Of a stretch of DNA of 7,706 nt, positions 5,942 through 7,706 are shown one piece after another. The first letter of the stretch is position 1. Each line of letters begins with the position of its first letter. The position numbers and the translations under genes were made by a program. The notes under the pieces were generated by a model. It was not told where the DNA came from, searched no databases, and saw only the letters and a list, made by a program, of their open reading frames with translations. The stretch lies in assembly GCA_947464665.1 (NCBI GenBank), contig CANHXV010000093.1:1-7706 (forward strand). The letters are read 5' to 3'. This DNA comes from Comamonadaceae bacterium (GTDB taxonomy: Bacteria; Pseudomonadota; Gammaproteobacteria; Burkholderiales; Burkholderiaceae_C).

Positions 5942-6880
5942 TTAAACGTGCGTTAACCAGTGAGCGTATTTTGGATTCTTACCGTTCACGATATCAAAGA
6001 AGCCAGTCTGAATTTTTTCAGTGATGGGGCCGCGGCTGCCCGCACCAATTTCGATGCGATCGAGTTCGCGAATGGGGGTCACTTCAGCGGCTGTGCCCGT
6101 AAAGAAGGCTTCGTCGCAAATGTAGATTTCATCGCGAGTGATGCGCTTTTGCACAATCTCAAGCCCCAAGTCTTTGGCAATGTGGAAAACCGTGTTGCGG
6201 GTGATGCCGTTCAATGCGCCTGCTGACAAGTCGGGCGTGTAGATCACGCCATCTTTGATGACAAAAATATTTTCGCCAGCACCTTCGGACACAAAGCCAG
6301 AGGGGTCGAGCAACAGCGCTTCGTCGTAGCCCTCATCGACGGCTTCCATGTTGGCCAAAATGGAGTTGGTGTAGTTGCTCACCGCCTTGGCCTGTGTCAT
6401 GGTGATGTTCACGTGGTGGCGCGTGAAGCTGGAAGTTTTGACGCGAATACCGCGCTTCAAGCCTTCTTCGCCCAAATAAGCGCCCCAAGTCCATGCAGCC
6501 ACCATCAGGTGAATGGTGTTGCCTTTGGGGCTGACACCCAACTTTTCGGATCCAATCCAAGTCAGAGGACGGATATAACCGCTTTCCAAATTGTTTTCTC
6601 GCACCACCGCTTTTTGCGCTTCGCTCACTTCTTCTTTGGTGAAGGGCAACTTCATGCGCAAAATTTTGGCGCTGTTGAAGAGGCGGTCGGTGTGCTCGTG
6701 CAAACGGAAAATGGCCGTGCCATTGGTTGTTTTGTAGGCGCGAACGCCTTCAAAGGCGCCGCACCCGTAATGCAGCGTGTGAGTTAAGACGTGGATCTTG
6801 GCGTCGCGCCATTCAACCATCTTGCCGTCCATCCAAATTTTGCCGTCACGGTCTTCCATAGAGGGTGCTGCGGTACTCAT
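5942..6880 (-). CDS. ilvE: Branched-chain amino acid aminotransferase
   Basis: This 312-residue, PLP-dependent class IV aminotransferase catalyses the last step of leucine, isoleucine and valine synthesis (2-oxo acid plus glutamate) in the cytoplasm. The N-terminus has KIWMDGKMVEWRDAKIHVLT (14-33) and HYGCGAFEGVRAY (37-49). The PLP lysine is K165 in TQAKAVSNYTNSILA. The cofactor-binding region follows: GFVSEGAGENIF (195-206), NGITRNTV (224-231) and FFTGTAAEVTPI (259-270). The length matches bacterial IlvE (about 305-310) and no key residue is missing. The ATG at 6880 is supported by AAAGGA seven bases upstream. It has the highest sampled GC of the genes compared here (about 59%), as expected for a conserved, well-expressed gene. 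It may be driven from the 84-base upstream gap or read through from radA. Confidence 0.96.
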   Translation of the reverse strand: MSTAAPSMEDRDGKIWMDGKMVEWRDAKIHVLTHTLHYGCGAFEGVRAYKTTNGTAIFRLHEHTDRLFNSAKILRMKLPFTKEEVSEAQKAVVRENNLESGYIRPLTWIGSEKLGVSPKGNTIHLMVAAWTWGAYLGEEGLKRGIRVKTSSFTRHHVNITMTQAKAVSNYTNSILANMEAVDEGYDEALLLDPSGFVSEGAGENIFVIKDGVIYTPDLSAGALNGITRNTVFHIAKDLGLEIVQKRITRDEIYICDEAFFTGTAAEVTPIRELDRIEIGAGSRGPITEKIQTGFFDIVNGKNPKYAHWLTHV

Positions 6881-6887
6881 AGTTTTG

Positions 6888-6893
6888 TCCTTT
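6888..6893 (-). promoter_or_regulatory. Strong ribosome binding site of ilvE
   Basis: AAAGGA on the minus strand, seven bases before the ilvE ATG at 6880. It is the best Shine-Dalgarno match in the window and fixes the ilvE start. Confidence 0.7.
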
Positions 6894-6916
6894 GTTGCCA
6901 GTTTCGCAAAGCGTTT

Positions 6917-6922
6917 ATTCTA
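6917..6922 (-). promoter_or_regulatory. Possible -10 element upstream of ilvE
   Basis: TAGAAT (five of six consensus bases) lies 36 bases before the ilvE start, inside the 84-base gap after the membrane-protein gene. No acceptable -35 sits 16-18 bases upstream, so the call is weak. No terminator or leader-peptide attenuator is visible in the gap. Confidence 0.2.
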
Positions 6923-6964
6923 AGAGCCTTATGGGCATGTTGTGCTGTAATTCATCAAGTCATG

Positions 6965-7387
6965 TTAAGAAGAAACTGCGGATTCTTCAGTATCTGTCTG
7001 CTGCGGGCGAGTCATGTCCCATGACTGCAGCTTGCCATCTTTGAATGTACAAACGACATAAGAGTCACCTGAATCGGCCCATTTGAAGACTTCGGGTTGG
7101 GCATTTTCTTCAGACAAACGCTCACCCAAGGACTTGGTCATGGCAATGACGTGCATCAGGTTGACACCTTTTTTGAGCTTGGCATTGAACATGACAGCGC
7201 TTGCGACATGCCCCACGGGCCTGTTGGCAGCTCGGCTTAAGACGGTGACCATGCGCGTGAAATGCAACAAAATCCACATCACAACGGCGCCCGTCGACAC
7301 TGCCACGCCTGGCCATTTGTACTGGTGCCAAGCTCCAGCGACAAAGGCAATCACCCCGATGGGGATCCATATTCTTGAAAAGTTCAT
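6965..7387 (-). CDS. Small inner-membrane protein of unknown function, in radA operon
   Basis: I do not recognise a named family in this 140-residue protein. Two hydrophobic segments at about 6-20 and 27-43, joined by the short loop HQYKWPG, would form a membrane hairpin. A soluble region of about 95 residues follows: SRAANRPVGHVASAVMFNAK (51-70), then LKKGVNLMHVIAMTKSLGER, and a likely beta-rich end SYVVCTFKDGKLQSWDMTRP (109-128) before an acidic tail. By the positive-inside rule the soluble part is probably cytoplasmic. It starts nine bases after the radA stop codon, so co-expression is very likely, though a functional link to DNA repair is not implied. No good ribosome site is seen, consistent with coupling to radA translation. 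From memory, similar short proteins sit beside radA in Comamonadaceae. Confidence 0.78.
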   Translation of the reverse strand: MNFSRIWIPIGVIAFVAGAWHQYKWPGVAVSTGAVVMWILLHFTRMVTVLSRAANRPVGHVASAVMFNAKLKKGVNLMHVIAMTKSLGERLSEENAQPEVFKWADSGDSYVVCTFKDGKLQSWDMTRPQQTDTEESAVSS

Positions 7388-7396
7388 GACGGGATC

Positions 7397-7706
7397 TTAA
7401 AGTCCCCGAACACAGTTCATGGCGTCTTCAATGCGGTCAACCGGATAAATGGTGAGGCCTTCAAAGTTCTTGTCGTTCTTTTTCGGCGCGTTGGCTTTGG
7501 GCACCACAGCCACGGTAAAACCCAACTTGGCAGCTTCTTTGAGGCGCTCTTGGCCGCGGGGTGCGGGCCGCACTTCACCCGCCAAGCCGACCTCACCAAA
7601 GGCAATAAAACCCTTGGGGAGAGGCTTGCCACGCAGTGATGAAGTGATTGCTAACATTACTGCCAAGTCAGCTGCAGGCTCACTGATGCGAACGCCACCC
7701 ACCGCA
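7397..7706 (-). CDS. radA: DNA repair protein RadA, C-terminal part
   Basis: The frame is open at the right edge; 102 residues plus the stop are visible of a protein normally about 450-460 long. RadA (Sms) is a RecA-like ATPase and DnaB-type helicase that promotes branch migration in recombination repair. The visible part is the C-terminal Lon-protease-like domain: VGGVRISEPAADLAVMLA, FGEVGLAGEVRP, ERLKEAAKLGF and VPKANAPKK are all close to the family pattern. The zinc finger, Walker motifs and KNRFG motif lie outside the window. A GTG at 7702 is an internal valine (AVGGVRI), not a start. The C-terminus is normal, and the next gene begins nine bases later. Confidence 0.95.
   Translation of the reverse strand, partial: AVGGVRISEPAADLAVMLAITSSLRGKPLPKGFIAFGEVGLAGEVRPAPRGQERLKEAAKLGFTVAVVPKANAPKKNDKNFEGLTIYPVDRIEDAMNCVRGL

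Noticed and set aside
6413..6787. Open frame of 124 codons antisense to ilvE
   Set aside because: It lies wholly inside ilvE on the other strand, with a phenylalanine/alanine-rich, non-domain-like product; a shadow of ilvE codon usage.
7397..7702. RadA tail as a stand-alone 101-residue gene from GTG 7702
   Set aside because: The reading frame continues to the window edge with the RadA-typical AVGGVRI, so the GTG is an internal valine.

Overview
This window looks like chromosomal DNA from a betaproteobacterium of the order Burkholderiales, most likely a Comamonadaceae of the Limnohabitans/Rhodoferax/Polaromonas kind. That is an inference from protein style and gene order (radA, small membrane protein, ilvE, CHCC zinc finger, then LPS genes); no database was searched. 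Coding density is very high. I see no RNA gene, mobile element or CRISPR array.

Layout. At the left edge (1-288, minus) is the N-terminus of a Tat-exported M48-type metallopeptidase. It is divergent from an AmpG-like muropeptide permease (368-1702, plus), and the ~80-base gap between them holds a good sigma70-like promoter and a small palindrome. A family 25 glycosyltransferase follows (1761-2567, plus) and converges, with a 22-base gap, on a long minus-strand run that fills the rest of the window. Read in transcription order from the right edge, that run is: the C-terminus of radA (7397-7706), a two-helix membrane protein of unknown role (6965-7387), ilvE (5942-6880), a CHCC zinc-finger protein (5718-5921), a WbbL-like family 2 glycosyltransferase (4805-5680), a WaaL/Wzy-type O-antigen ligase (3514-4815) and another GT-A glycosyltransferase (2590-3495). 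Gaps in the run are 9, 84, 20 and 37 bases, then an 11-base overlap, then 18 bases, so much of it may be co-transcribed.

How the genes fit together. The middle of the window (about 1.76-5.68 kb) is a compact surface-polysaccharide module: three glycosyltransferases plus a polytopic ligase that would join a polymer or glycan to lipid A-core or another acceptor in the periplasm. Its hand-sampled GC is about 46-48%, against about 59% for ilvE, which suits a variable surface-glycan locus beside conserved housekeeping genes. The left-hand pair (periplasmic peptidase, AmpG permease) concerns envelope maintenance and peptidoglycan recycling. The right-hand genes cover recombination repair (radA) and branched-chain amino acid synthesis (ilvE).

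I do not see a clearly new system. The points most worth a second look are: a ligase whose usual His-Asn-Asp motif appears to read Glu-Asn-Asp; a divergent promoter whose predicted start falls exactly on the only ATG of the peptidase gene; the start choice of the GT25 gene; and a hairpin in the gap before the glycosyltransferase operon.
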